DNA of 64,000 nucleotides, taken from NCBI RefSeq assembly GCF_019550795.1, contig NZ_CP080545.1:1135501-1199500 (forward strand). The letters are read 5' to 3'. The notes under the pieces are model-generated. The model was not told the origin of the DNA. It was given only the letters and a program-made list of their open reading frames with translations, and ran no database searches. Below, one piece after another: positions 39,985 through 47,444 of this stretch. Position 1 is the stretch's first letter. The number at the start of each line of letters is the position of its first letter. This DNA is from Paenibacillus sp. sptzw28. Lineage in GTDB: Bacteria; Bacillota; Bacilli; Paenibacillales; Paenibacillaceae. The position numbers and the translations under genes were made by a program.

Positions 39985-41189
39985 AGAGCTGTCTTCTCAC
40001 TCCAATCGAGTTTGTAATCGTACATCCACCCATGCGAGTCCTTATTGACTGATTTCAGAAACAGCGGCAGCATCAAATCGCGGAAAAATACCTGCACCGG
40101 GTTGGTCGCATGTTTGCGCTGTCCGATGCTCCTGGAATACTGCACGATCCGTTCGACTCGTCTGCGGCGCAATTTCTGAAACTCGGAGAATGCCACCTCT
40201 ACATCAGGGATGTCCCTGATGCACTTAGCAAGCACAAGTGCATCCTCAAGCGCTAACGAAGCGCCCTGTCCGGCGCTCGGCGATGTCGCATGGACCGCGT
40301 CACCAACCAAAACAACAGACTTATTATGCCATTCAGGCAAAGGCGGCATATCGTAAATCGGGAAAACACCGATCTCGTCCTTCGTCGAATTCACAATTTC
40401 CGGAAGCGGTGCGATATCATTCGCGTAAAGGCTGTTGATTGTTCTCCGCCACTCCGCTTGCGGAATGCTCTGCAGGTCCCGGCGCGAAGGCGCACCGGGA
40501 AAGTTCATATTGCCGAACCAGTATACCTCTTCGGCGTTACTGACCAGATAACCGAAGAACGCACGCTTCCCGAATACCATAGTCTGAATACCACGCTCAT
40601 AAGGAATCTTGCTGCTCTGTACAAAACCTCCAAAGTTTATTAATCCCGTATAAGATGGGGCAGGAGCTGTTGGCATGACAATTCTCCGGACACGGGAATG
40701 AAGCCCGTCACAACCCACTAGGAAATTCCCCGACACAACTGTTCCATCCTCGAAAGAAGCCTTAACGCGACCAGGCTCATTCGTTTCGATACCCTTCAGC
40801 TTCCTGCCGTATTCGATCGAAACCCCTTGCCGGAGCGCTTCCTCACGCAGCACCTTGTGCAGAATACCTCTCTTTATCGTATAGCCCTGGGGCTCTCCCG
40901 ACAGTTGGCCGACATTACCGAGCAGCTTGCCCTTCCCGCTGATCATCTTCATCATATGAAGGGCAATTCCTTCCTGCCTGACTCGCTCATCTAACCCTAA
41001 TTCCCTCAAAACATGCATACCGTTGCGCGCCAAATTGAGGAACAATCCGGCATAATCATCGGTGTGTTTGTCCTCTTCGTAAATGACGGAGTCAATCCCC
41101 GCCCTCTTTAAGAAAAGAGCCGCTGCGGGTCCCGCGATCCCGCACCCGATGATCAATGCTTTCCGAGGCGGATTGCTGGAGTTCGCCAT
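39981..41189 (-). CDS. FAD-dependent monooxygenase (TetX/PHBH-like)
   Basis: The ATG giving MANSSNPPRKALIIG is chosen because GGAAAGG lies 9 bases upstream, so the product is 402 residues. It has the FAD-binding GxGxxG (IIGCGIAGPAAALFL), the DG motif (LVGCDGLHSRVR) and the GD motif (VVLVGDAVHATSPSAGQG) of group A flavoprotein hydroxylases. It probably hydroxylates an aromatic or polyketide compound using NAD(P)H. A perfect palindrome right upstream and a divergent PadR gene indicate inducible control. It is coupled to the small membrane-protein gene. Confidence 0.9.
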   Translation of the reverse strand: MANSSNPPRKALIIGCGIAGPAAALFLKRAGIDSVIYEEDKHTDDYAGLFLNLARNGMHVLRELGLDERVRQEGIALHMMKMISGKGKLLGNVGQLSGEPQGYTIKRGILHKVLREEALRQGVSIEYGRKLKGIETNEPGRVKASFEDGTVVSGNFLVGCDGLHSRVRRIVMPTAPAPSYTGLINFGGFVQSSKIPYERGIQTMVFGKRAFFGYLVSNAEEVYWFGNMNFPGAPSRRDLQSIPQAEWRRTINSLYANDIAPLPEIVNSTKDEIGVFPIYDMPPLPEWHNKSVVLVGDAVHATSPSAGQGASLALEDALVLAKCIRDIPDVEVAFSEFQKLRRRRVERIVQYSRSIGQRKHATNPVQVFFRDLMLPLFLKSVNKDSHGWMYDYKLDWSEKTAL

Positions 41190-41208
41190 TGCCATCATCC
41201 TTTCCGTT

Positions 41209-41236
41209 AACATATAGTTTAATTAAACTATATGTT
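41209..41236. promoter_or_regulatory. Perfect 28-bp palindromic operator
   Basis: The half-site AACATATAGTTTAA is followed by its exact complement. It lies 20 bases upstream of the monooxygenase start and 119 bases upstream of the divergent PadR gene. The ATGT/ACAT ends fit known PadR boxes. Confidence 0.85.
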
Positions 41237-41354
41237 TTAGACTAGAATAAAGTCAACTATTTATTTTCGATAATGATAAAAATGGGCTATAATGTGCAGT
41301 GAGAGTTCAGCGTAATACGTCACTGTTTCTAGTCAGAAAGGAGCCGGAAGCGGC

Positions 41355-42041
41355 ATGCCCAAACCAAAGAGGAGTAATCTACTGGCTCTGGCCATTTTAT
41401 CCCTGCTGAATGAACGGCCGATGCATCCGTATGAGATCGGGGTTACGATGCGCCAGCGGGGTATTTCCGACAGCATCAAATTGAACACGGGTTCACTTTA
41501 TGCCGTGATCGAAATTTTATTGAAGAACAAACTGATTCAGCCGGTAGGTACCGAGCGGGAGGGAAAACATCCCGAGCGTACGATCTATGAGCCAACAGAG
41601 GCAGGCAGGGCGGAGTTTTTCGATTGGCTGCGTTCCTTATTGCGTACGCCTGTGAAAGAATACCCGCAGTTTGCGGCCGGGCTATCTTTTCTTGCTCACC
41701 TGAAACCAAGGGATGCTCTTGAGCTTTTGAAGGAACGGTCCCGAACGCTATTTACGGAGATTCAAACGGTTCGTTCTTCTGTGGAGGACACTTTGGCAAT
41801 GGGAATCGATCGGCTGTTCCTCATTGAACAGGAATATTCCCTCAGCCTGCTTGAAGCGGAATGGAAATGGCTGGAACAACTGATCAAGGACATTGAGTAT
41901 GAGGTTATAACGGAACGGAAGGGAGAGGATTGGAATTGGGCGGTAAGCTTCGAGCAAACCTCCCAAGACTATTCAGAGAATGGGGATACAAGTACGACTA
42001 TCGTCCCCAATAATTCAATTCAAGAGGGTAGAGGCGAGTAA
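41355..42041 (+). CDS. PadR-family regulator (long form)
   Basis: This 228-residue protein has a winged-helix domain (LLALAILSLLNERPMHPYEI, LNTGSLYAVIEILLKNKLIQ, ERTIYEPTEAGRAEFFDWL) followed by an alpha-helical Vir-type dimerisation domain (ALELLKERSRTLFTEIQTVR and on). AAAGGAGCCGG precedes the ATG. It is divergent from the monooxygenase and almost certainly represses it through the 28-bp palindrome. Ligand-induced release is typical for phenolic or antibiotic compounds. The gene is intact. Confidence 0.92.
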   Translation: MPKPKRSNLLALAILSLLNERPMHPYEIGVTMRQRGISDSIKLNTGSLYAVIEILLKNKLIQPVGTEREGKHPERTIYEPTEAGRAEFFDWLRSLLRTPVKEYPQFAAGLSFLAHLKPRDALELLKERSRTLFTEIQTVRSSVEDTLAMGIDRLFLIEQEYSLSLLEAEWKWLEQLIKDIEYEVITERKGEDWNWAVSFEQTSQDYSENGDTSTTIVPNNSIQEGRGE

Positions 42042-42222
42042 TATCACGGACACCACGAGACTCAAGCGCGATAGCGGAACCACTCGCATGCAAATCGTCG
42101 AACTGTTGCACAGATGCCCCCGCACCGTGGGGGAACTTGCCGATCGACCTCAGATCCGCCAGCTGAACGCATCCAAACGTCGAGGCTGGCGTTTTCTTGC
42201 TTTACGAACCCTGATTCGTTAA
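42040..42222 (+). pseudogene. ArsR-type helix-turn-helix remnant
   Basis: Just after the PadR stop one frame reads TTRMQIVELLHRCPRTVGEL, then ADRPQIRQLNASK. This matches the DNA-binding helices of ArsR regulators (TRLxILELL..GPRTVGELAD..QIRQPxASKHLRVL). After ASK the expected HLRVL is replaced by RRGWRFLA, so the frame is lost. Neither start nor effector part remains. It runs up to the end of the converging deformylase gene. Confidence 0.55.
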
Positions 42223-42720
42223 CCGAATTACATCCAACAAAGCGATTCTTTTTTGTGTTTCTTCGTGATACAGCCACCTGTCCTGGACACGATCTACAAA
42301 CAGGACGCCGTTCAGGTGGTCAATTTCATGCTGCATGTAGCGGGCCAGGTGCCCTTCGCCGTGAATAATGACTTGCTGACCTTGTCTGTTCAAGCTTGAT
42401 ACTCTTACCTCGCTTGCTCTCTTGACCAACCCATAGTAGCCCGGAAAGGATAAGCAGGCTTCCGCTCCGATTTGTTCACCATTCGTCTCAATTATTTCGG
42501 GGTTGACCAATTCGATTAATCCCTCGCCGCAATCCATAACAATTAATTTTCTAAGTATGCCAACCTGAGGCGCGGCAAGACCTGCCCGTCCGTCAGAGGC
42601 ATATAACGTTTCTGTCATATCATCAAGAAGTTTTAATGTTCTCGCATTCACTTCTTCAACCGGCTTGGCCTTTTTGCGCAGGATCGGATCGCCAAAAGGC
42701 AATATATCTCTTATCGTCAT
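42202..42720 (-). CDS. def: Peptide deformylase
   Basis: This 172-residue metalloprotease removes the formyl group from nascent proteins. Motif 1 is GRAGLAAPQVG (residues 44-54). Motif 2 is EACLSFPG, with metal ligand Cys89 and Ala in place of the usual Gly of EGCLS. Motif 3 is QHEIDHLNG, with His131, Glu132 and His135. The changed motif 2 and its location among drug-response genes suggest an accessory rather than the housekeeping copy, possibly less sensitive to actinonin-type inhibitors. That is inference. Confidence 0.92.
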   Translation of the reverse strand: MTIRDILPFGDPILRKKAKPVEEVNARTLKLLDDMTETLYASDGRAGLAAPQVGILRKLIVMDCGEGLIELVNPEIIETNGEQIGAEACLSFPGYYGLVKRASEVRVSSLNRQGQQVIIHGEGHLARYMQHEIDHLNGVLFVDRVQDRWLYHEETQKRIALLDVIRLTNQGS

Positions 42721-42734
42721 CGTTATGCTCCTAT

Positions 42735-43355
42735 CTATTTCTCAACTGAGCTTTTTTCAAGGCCCGAGAGTTGAAGCGGGTTCAACTCAGCCAACCGCTT
42801 GACAAGCGTCACCATTTCCTTAGGAGTAAGGTTCATGCCGCTTTCAAACCAATGCTGAATGATGCCCAGGGTGGATGAGATGGCGTGAGCGATGAGATAA
42901 TCCCGTGGGACGAGCAAATTCGCATCGTTGGGTTGAATTCTAAGATGATTTTCATAATGAATCTTCTTTAGAAATTTCTTCATCTGATCAATATAGGAGG
43001 GATCCCCTTTAGGGCCCAGCATTAGCTCGAAGAAACGGTGGTTATCGGCGAAATATTCGAACATGGCCAGCGCCATGGCTTCTTTTTTCTTCTCGAAATT
43101 ATCGTCGATCCCGGTTTTCGGATTCAGCTTGTCGTGAATCTTCAGCAAGCCGTGAAGCATCTCGGTTTTACTTTGCTCGAGCAGATCGGCGATATCCCGG
43201 TAATGCAGGTAGAAGGTGCCGCGGTTCAGACCGGCTTGTTCCGTTAAATCGCGGACCGTAATGCCTTCGATTCCTTTTTCCTCAATTAAATTCATCAATG
43301 CTTCGCGAAGCAATTGTTTCGTGCGGATGATTCTCCGGTCCAACGGTTGGATCAT
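42735..43355 (-). CDS. TetR-family transcriptional regulator
   Basis: This 206-residue repressor has an N-terminal helix-turn-helix (GIEGITVRDLTEQAGLNRGT, FYLHYRDIADLLEQ) and a helical ligand-binding domain ending in a TetR_C_7-like region (HAISSTLGIIQHWFESGMNL, followed by TPKEMVTLVKRLAEL). It is divergent from the DHA2 exporter gene. An 18-bp sequence occurs once upstream of each gene, so it probably represses both itself and the pump. It lies 14 bases upstream of the deformylase gene on the same strand and may drive its expression. Confidence 0.9.
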   Translation of the reverse strand: MIQPLDRRIIRTKQLLREALMNLIEEKGIEGITVRDLTEQAGLNRGTFYLHYRDIADLLEQSKTEMLHGLLKIHDKLNPKTGIDDNFEKKKEAMALAMFEYFADNHRFFELMLGPKGDPSYIDQMKKFLKKIHYENHLRIQPNDANLLVPRDYLIAHAISSTLGIIQHWFESGMNLTPKEMVTLVKRLAELNPLQLSGLEKSSVEK

Positions 43356-43402
43356 CTGAATCGGCTCCTTTACATAAAAATGAAAGGCAGTAAATAGACA
43401 TC

Positions 43403-43420
43403 GTGAACATTAATCAGCAC
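43403..43420. promoter_or_regulatory. Operator copy near the TetR gene
   Basis: GTGAACATTAATCAGCAC differs at two positions from the site before the exporter gene. It lies 48 bases before the TetR start codon. Confidence 0.7.
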
Positions 43421-43557
43421 GTAGTTTATTTTAATGGGAGTATTCCTAAAAATCAATTTTATCGGATGAAAGCGATATTAAGATCGACAAAAAAGTGAAC
43501 TAATGAACATATGCTTGCAATGTGACGGGTAATAGACGAATTGAATTGAACTGATTA

Positions 43558-43585
43558 TTGATTTCAATATGTATAGTTTTATAAT
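43558..43585 (+). promoter_or_regulatory. Promoter of the DHA2 exporter
   Basis: TTGATT (43558-43563) and TATAAT (43580-43585) are separated by 16 bases. The operator begins 7 bases downstream, where a bound repressor would block transcription. Confidence 0.7.
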
Positions 43586-43592
43586 AAACGCA

Positions 43593-43610
43593 GTGAGCAT
43601 TAATCAACAC
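43593..43610. promoter_or_regulatory. Operator copy before the exporter gene
   Basis: GTGAGCATTAATCAACAC has a palindromic centre ATTAAT and matching GTG/CAC ends, and repeats the site at 43403. Confidence 0.72.
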
Positions 43611-43640
43611 AACGTCAATTTTAAGGGGGGTTGCCACGAA

Positions 43641-45116
43641 ATGAGCACCAAGGTTGAAGCAGCAGAAGCTTCTGTAACGTTAAAGCAGCTGATCGGTCCG
43701 CTGCTCGCGGTTATTGTCGGCATGATTATGGTTATTCTCGACAGTACCGTCGTGAATGTGGCGCTGCCGCGGCTTGTTGAGGATTTCCAATCCACCGTCT
43801 CGACCCTGCAATGGTCGGTAACGGGTTATACCCTTGCGTTATCCGCGGTTATTCCTCTGGCCGGATGGATGACCGACCGATTCGGAGCGAAACGGATTTT
43901 TCTTATTACGATCGGCATGTTTACGCTTGGTTCCGTACTTTGTTCCATGGCGCAGACGCCGGAGCAATTGATTCTATTCCGTGTTATTCAAGGTCTCGGC
44001 GGCGGTATGGTTGCACCGATCGGCATGGCCATGATCTTCAAGCTCGCGCCTCCCGGTAAGGTGGGCTCCATAATGGGCATGCTCGGCGTCCCGATGCTTC
44101 TGGCGCCCGCATTCGGCCCGATCCTTGCCGGGTACCTGATCGAGTATGTCAGCTGGCACTGGATATTTCTTATTAATCTGCCGATCGGCATCATTGCAAT
44201 TCTGGTCGGTATCCGTTTCCTGCCTGATGTTGAACGCAAATCCGTCCCGATGCTCGATATTGCCGGGATGATCCTCGCGCCGATAGCATTCGCCATGCTT
44301 GCTTACGGCGTTAACGAAGGCGGGACCAGCTGGTCGTCAGGCAAGACGTTAACGGGTCTGATCGTGGGCGGTACAGCTCTGATTGTGTTCATCTTCGTGG
44401 AGCTTCGCAAACAGCAGCCGCTGCTCGAGCTTCGCGTGTTTGGTTCATCGGACTTTACGCGGGGGATCGTAATCGCTTGGATTATGCAGATCGCCTTGTT
44501 CGGGGCCATTCTGCTTATCCCGTTATATTTGCAGCAAGTGAAGCACTACGGTGCGCTTGAAACAGGCTTTATTCTGCTCCCTCAGGCACTGGCTTCCGCT
44601 ATCTTCATGCCGATCGGCGGGCGATTGTTCGATAAAATAGGGGCGCGGCCGCTGGCCATTACCGGCCTGGCCATTATCACGACTGCATTGTTCATGCTGT
44701 CGCAAATCTCCATGAACACCGGCTTGCCCTATATCATGACAGCACTGTCCATGATGGGAGCCGGGATGGGGATGTCGATGATGGCTATCAACACGCACGT
44801 GCTTGCCGCAGCGCCGCGCCATTTGGTGAGCCGCGTCACCCCTCTTACAACTGCAGCGCAGCAAGTTATGGTTTCGTTCGCAGTAGCAGGCTTGACTGGG
44901 TATTTGTCATCACATATTGCCGACAATTTGGCAAAATCGGGCGACCCGGCCAGCGCTTCGGTAGCTGCTTTTGGAGCTACATTCCAGCTTGCTGCTTGCA
45001 TTGCTTTCGTCGGACTGCTTCTTGGATTCATTCTGCGGAAACCGAAACCGCGGCCTGACGATACAGCCGGCAGAGAGACAGAGAAGCCGAATCCGGCGAT
45101 GATGGCGGGTCATTGA
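43641..45116 (+). CDS. DHA2-family (EmrB/QacA) multidrug exporter
   Basis: The start MSTKVEAAEASVTLKQ is set by AAGGGGGG before the ATG. The 491-residue protein has 14 predicted membrane helices. Family motifs are MVILDSTVVNVALPRL in helix 1, QWSVTGYTLALSAVIPLAGW in helix 2 and DRFGAKRIFL in the following loop. GLGGGMVAPIGMAMI and the antiporter motif GPILAGYLIEYVSWHWIFLI come later. It pumps lipophilic drugs out in exchange for protons. It is controlled by the divergent TetR protein. A strong terminator follows. Confidence 0.93.
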   Translation: MSTKVEAAEASVTLKQLIGPLLAVIVGMIMVILDSTVVNVALPRLVEDFQSTVSTLQWSVTGYTLALSAVIPLAGWMTDRFGAKRIFLITIGMFTLGSVLCSMAQTPEQLILFRVIQGLGGGMVAPIGMAMIFKLAPPGKVGSIMGMLGVPMLLAPAFGPILAGYLIEYVSWHWIFLINLPIGIIAILVGIRFLPDVERKSVPMLDIAGMILAPIAFAMLAYGVNEGGTSWSSGKTLTGLIVGGTALIVFIFVELRKQQPLLELRVFGSSDFTRGIVIAWIMQIALFGAILLIPLYLQQVKHYGALETGFILLPQALASAIFMPIGGRLFDKIGARPLAITGLAIITTALFMLSQISMNTGLPYIMTALSMMGAGMGMSMMAINTHVLAAAPRHLVSRVTPLTTAAQQVMVSFAVAGLTGYLSSHIADNLAKSGDPASASVAAFGATFQLAACIAFVGLLLGFILRKPKPRPDDTAGRETEKPNPAMMAGH

Positions 45117-45159
45117 CATAGGCTCTTGTCTACACTAATAACATAGCAGCTTGAAAATA

Positions 45160-45210
45160 AATGGCGAAGGCAGCACAAGTAACTCTTGTTGCTGCCTTCG
45201 CCATTTTTTT
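45160..45210 (+). terminator. Rho-independent terminator of the exporter gene
   Basis: AATGGCGAAGGCAGCA and TGCTGCCTTCGCCATT form a perfect 16-bp stem, followed by TTTTT. Confidence 0.92.
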
Positions 45211-45226
45211 GATAAGGAAATCCATG

Positions 45227-45661
45227 TCAGAGCTGATTTAGCTGCACAATATTCATGACGATATCACCGAGTGACACCTTGGACAATTCCTGCTCCAGTG
45301 CACTTTGCGCCCGTGTAAAGCTTCCTTCCAAGGAGGTTTGAATATTTTTACCTACCGGGCAGTTTGGATTCGGACTTTCATGAAATGAAAACAAGTGCTG
45401 TTCGTCATTCGTATTTTCTACCGCCCGGTAAACATCCGCAAGCGAAATATCACTCTCCGGCCGTAATATAGTCGCCCCAGGCACTCCGGGACTGGTGGCG
45501 ATGATCCCTGCTTTATTCAACTGACCCATGATTCGTCTCACAACGACGGGATTCGTATTTATGCTGCCGGCCATATACTCCGAAGTAATCCGTTTATCTT
45601 TATGAGTAGCAAGTAAAACAAGTACATGAACCGCCACAGAGAGCCGACTGCTTATCGCCAT
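45227..45661 (-). CDS. Rrf2-family regulator, YwnA-like
   Basis: This 144-residue winged-helix regulator has the Rrf2 signature (LSVAVHVLVLLATHKDKRIT, NPVVVRRIMGQLNKAGIIAT, GVPGATILRPESDISLADVY). It lacks the cysteine cluster of Fe-S members such as IscR and has only one Cys, in NPNCPVGK, like B. subtilis YwnA. A thiol switch at that Cys is possible. It is divergent from a YwnB-like reductase. Palindromes with TGTAAC/GTTACA lie before both genes. Confidence 0.87.
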   Translation of the reverse strand: MAISSRLSVAVHVLVLLATHKDKRITSEYMAGSINTNPVVVRRIMGQLNKAGIIATSPGVPGATILRPESDISLADVYRAVENTNDEQHLFSFHESPNPNCPVGKNIQTSLEGSFTRAQSALEQELSKVSLGDIVMNIVQLNQL

Positions 45662-45686
45662 CTCATAACCTCATTCCAATTATGAT

Positions 45687-45707
45687 TTGTAACTATGGTG
45701 TAACAAA
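45687..45707. promoter_or_regulatory. Rrf2 operator near its own gene
   Basis: TTGTAAC-TATGGTG-TAACAAA is an imperfect inverted repeat 25 bases before the regulator start. It is similar to the site at 45777. Confidence 0.6.
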
Positions 45708-45762
45708 TACCCTGATTTGTCAATGCCGCGCGGGGTAAGTAAGAATGGAAGGGGCATTCGAC

Positions 45763-45795
45763 TTGACAGATTAACCTGTAACAATTATAGTTACA
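45763..45795 (+). promoter_or_regulatory. Promoter with overlapping Rrf2 operator
   Basis: TTGACA (45763-45768) and TATAGT (45786-45791) are spaced 17 bases apart. The palindrome TGTAAC-AATTATA-GTTACA (45777-45795) covers the -10 box, ideal for repression. Confidence 0.78.
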
Positions 45796-45848
45796 AGTAT
45801 AACCTTTTTTTGTTCAAAAATACACCACTAAGTTGGAGGAGATTACTT

Positions 45849-46487
45849 ATGAAAATCGGAATTATAGGCGCGGGCGGCAAGGCAGGCGGACGGATTTTGA
45901 AGGAAGCGCTGGATAGAGGGCATGAGGTAACGGCCATCGTGAGAGACCGCACTAAAGTATCGGACAGCCGCGTCTCGGTCATCGAAAAAGACCTATTTGA
46001 CTTAAACTCCAGTGATATTAACCCGTTTGATATCATTGTTAATGCATACGGAGCACCTGCCGGCCAAGAGCACCTTCATGTCGATGCCGGCAATGCTCTG
46101 ATTGAAGCGCTTAAGGGCGTCCCGAACACCAGGCTGATTGTCGTCGGCGGTGCCGGCAGCTTGTATGTAGATCCGGACAAAACTATGCGTGTGGTCGATA
46201 CGCCTAATTTCCCTCAAGAGTATTATGCCACCGCAGCGAATCAAGCGAAAAATTTGGATATACTGAAACAGACCGATTCCATCAAGTGGACCTTTATCAG
46301 CCCGTCGGCCCTGTTCGCGCTCGGCAAGAGAACCGGATCGTATCAGCTCGGCAAAGATCATCTTCTTGTCAATTCCAAAGGCCAAAGCTATGTCAGCTAT
46401 GAAGATTTCGCGGTTGCCGTAATCGATGAAATCGAGAATCCGCAGCATGTTAATGAGCGCTTTACGGTTGCTTCGGAATCAGAATAA
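45849..46487 (+). CDS. NAD(P)-dependent oxidoreductase, YwnB-like
   Basis: The start MKIGIIGAGGKAGGRILKEA is supported by TTGGAGGAG before the ATG, giving 212 residues. The glycine-rich GAGGKAGG binds NAD(P). VVGGAGSLYVDP and FISPSALFALGKRTG are typical of the NmrA/YwnB-type atypical short-chain reductases. It is paired with a YwnA-like regulator as in B. subtilis. Reduction of a quinone- or aldehyde-type electrophile is a reasonable guess. A CatE-like dioxygenase gene follows 41 bases downstream in the same direction. Confidence 0.85.
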   Translation: MKIGIIGAGGKAGGRILKEALDRGHEVTAIVRDRTKVSDSRVSVIEKDLFDLNSSDINPFDIIVNAYGAPAGQEHLHVDAGNALIEALKGVPNTRLIVVGGAGSLYVDPDKTMRVVDTPNFPQEYYATAANQAKNLDILKQTDSIKWTFISPSALFALGKRTGSYQLGKDHLLVNSKGQSYVSYEDFAVAVIDEIENPQHVNERFTVASESE

Positions 46488-46528
46488 ATTTAAGCAGGTT
46501 AAGCAAAATGGAATGTGAGGTGCGGGTT

Positions 46529-47395
46529 ATGAAGAGCCGTATTCACCCGGGTACAAGCATCGGCCAAGTTAAGCTGAGAGTCAGCGATCTGAAGAGATCG
46601 ATCGGGTTTTACCAAAACGTCATCGGATTGAGACTTCTTGAGGAAGAGAATGGCTCTGCCGTTATGTCACCGGACGGCCTTCGGCCGCTGCTGCTGCTGC
46701 AGGAAATTCCGGATGTCGTCGTAGTGCCGCCGCGCAGAGCGGGAGCCGGCTTGTATCACTTTGCCCTTCTGCTGCCCGACCGTAAATCGCTGGGACTTTC
46801 GCTTCGGAACCTAATTGGTACCGGTATTCATATCGGCCAGGCAGACCATCTCGTAAGCGAAGCGCTTTACATCGCCGATCCGGACAACAATGGAATTGAA
46901 ATATATGCGGATCGCCCCCGTGATACATGGCGGCGCGACGCGTCAGGCCATTATATGATGGCTACCGACCCCATTGATTGGGACGGCTTGCTGGCTGAGG
47001 CAGAGGATGCCAAGTGGGAAGGACTGCCTGCGGGTACGACTATCGGACATATACATCTGCATGTTTCGGATCTCACGGCGGCGCAGCATTTTTATACCGA
47101 AATAATCGGTTTTGAAATAATGGCGCGAATGGGGGACTCCGCACTCTTCATCTCCGCCGGGGGCTATCACCATCATATCGGACTCAACACATGGGCCGGT
47201 GTGGGAGCTCCTTTAACTCCGGCGAATGCTGCGGGACTGGCGTATTATCGAATCGATCTTCCGGACCGGGAAGCGCTGGAGGCAGCTGCCGGACGACTGC
47301 GGGAAGCGGGGATACCAGTCAGGCATGAAGGGAATACCGTATACGCATATGATCCGTCAGGCATTGAAATTCATCTGTCAGCATTGATCTCCTGA
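46529..47395 (+). CDS. CatE-like catechol-2,3-dioxygenase (VOC superfamily)
   Basis: ATG 46529 (MKSRIHPGTSIGQVKL) is preferred because GTGAGGTG lies 7 bases upstream, giving 288 residues. Two glyoxalase/VOC modules are present: RSIGFYQNVIGLRLLEEENG with GLYHFALLLPDRKSLG, and TIGHIHLHVSDLTAAQHFYT with SAGGYHHHIGLNTWAG. The segments HIHLHV, GYHHHIGLN and a Glu near GIEIHLS supply the metal ligands. The resemblance to B. subtilis CatE is strong. It would open catechol rings, fitting quinone detoxification with the gene upstream. Confidence 0.87.
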   Translation: MKSRIHPGTSIGQVKLRVSDLKRSIGFYQNVIGLRLLEEENGSAVMSPDGLRPLLLLQEIPDVVVVPPRRAGAGLYHFALLLPDRKSLGLSLRNLIGTGIHIGQADHLVSEALYIADPDNNGIEIYADRPRDTWRRDASGHYMMATDPIDWDGLLAEAEDAKWEGLPAGTTIGHIHLHVSDLTAAQHFYTEIIGFEIMARMGDSALFISAGGYHHHIGLNTWAGVGAPLTPANAAGLAYYRIDLPDREALEAAAGRLREAGIPVRHEGNTVYAYDPSGIEIHLSALIS

Positions 47396-47396
47396 C

Positions 47397-47430
47397 CAAA
47401 AACCACGTTCATTTCGAACGTGGTTTTTTC
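47397..47430. terminator. Bidirectional terminator
   Basis: AACCACGTTC and GAACGTGGTT flank loop ATTTC, with AAAA before and TTTTC after. It separates the dioxygenase and cyclase genes, which converge. Confidence 0.9.
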
Positions 47431-47444
47431 CATCCTTAATCCCA

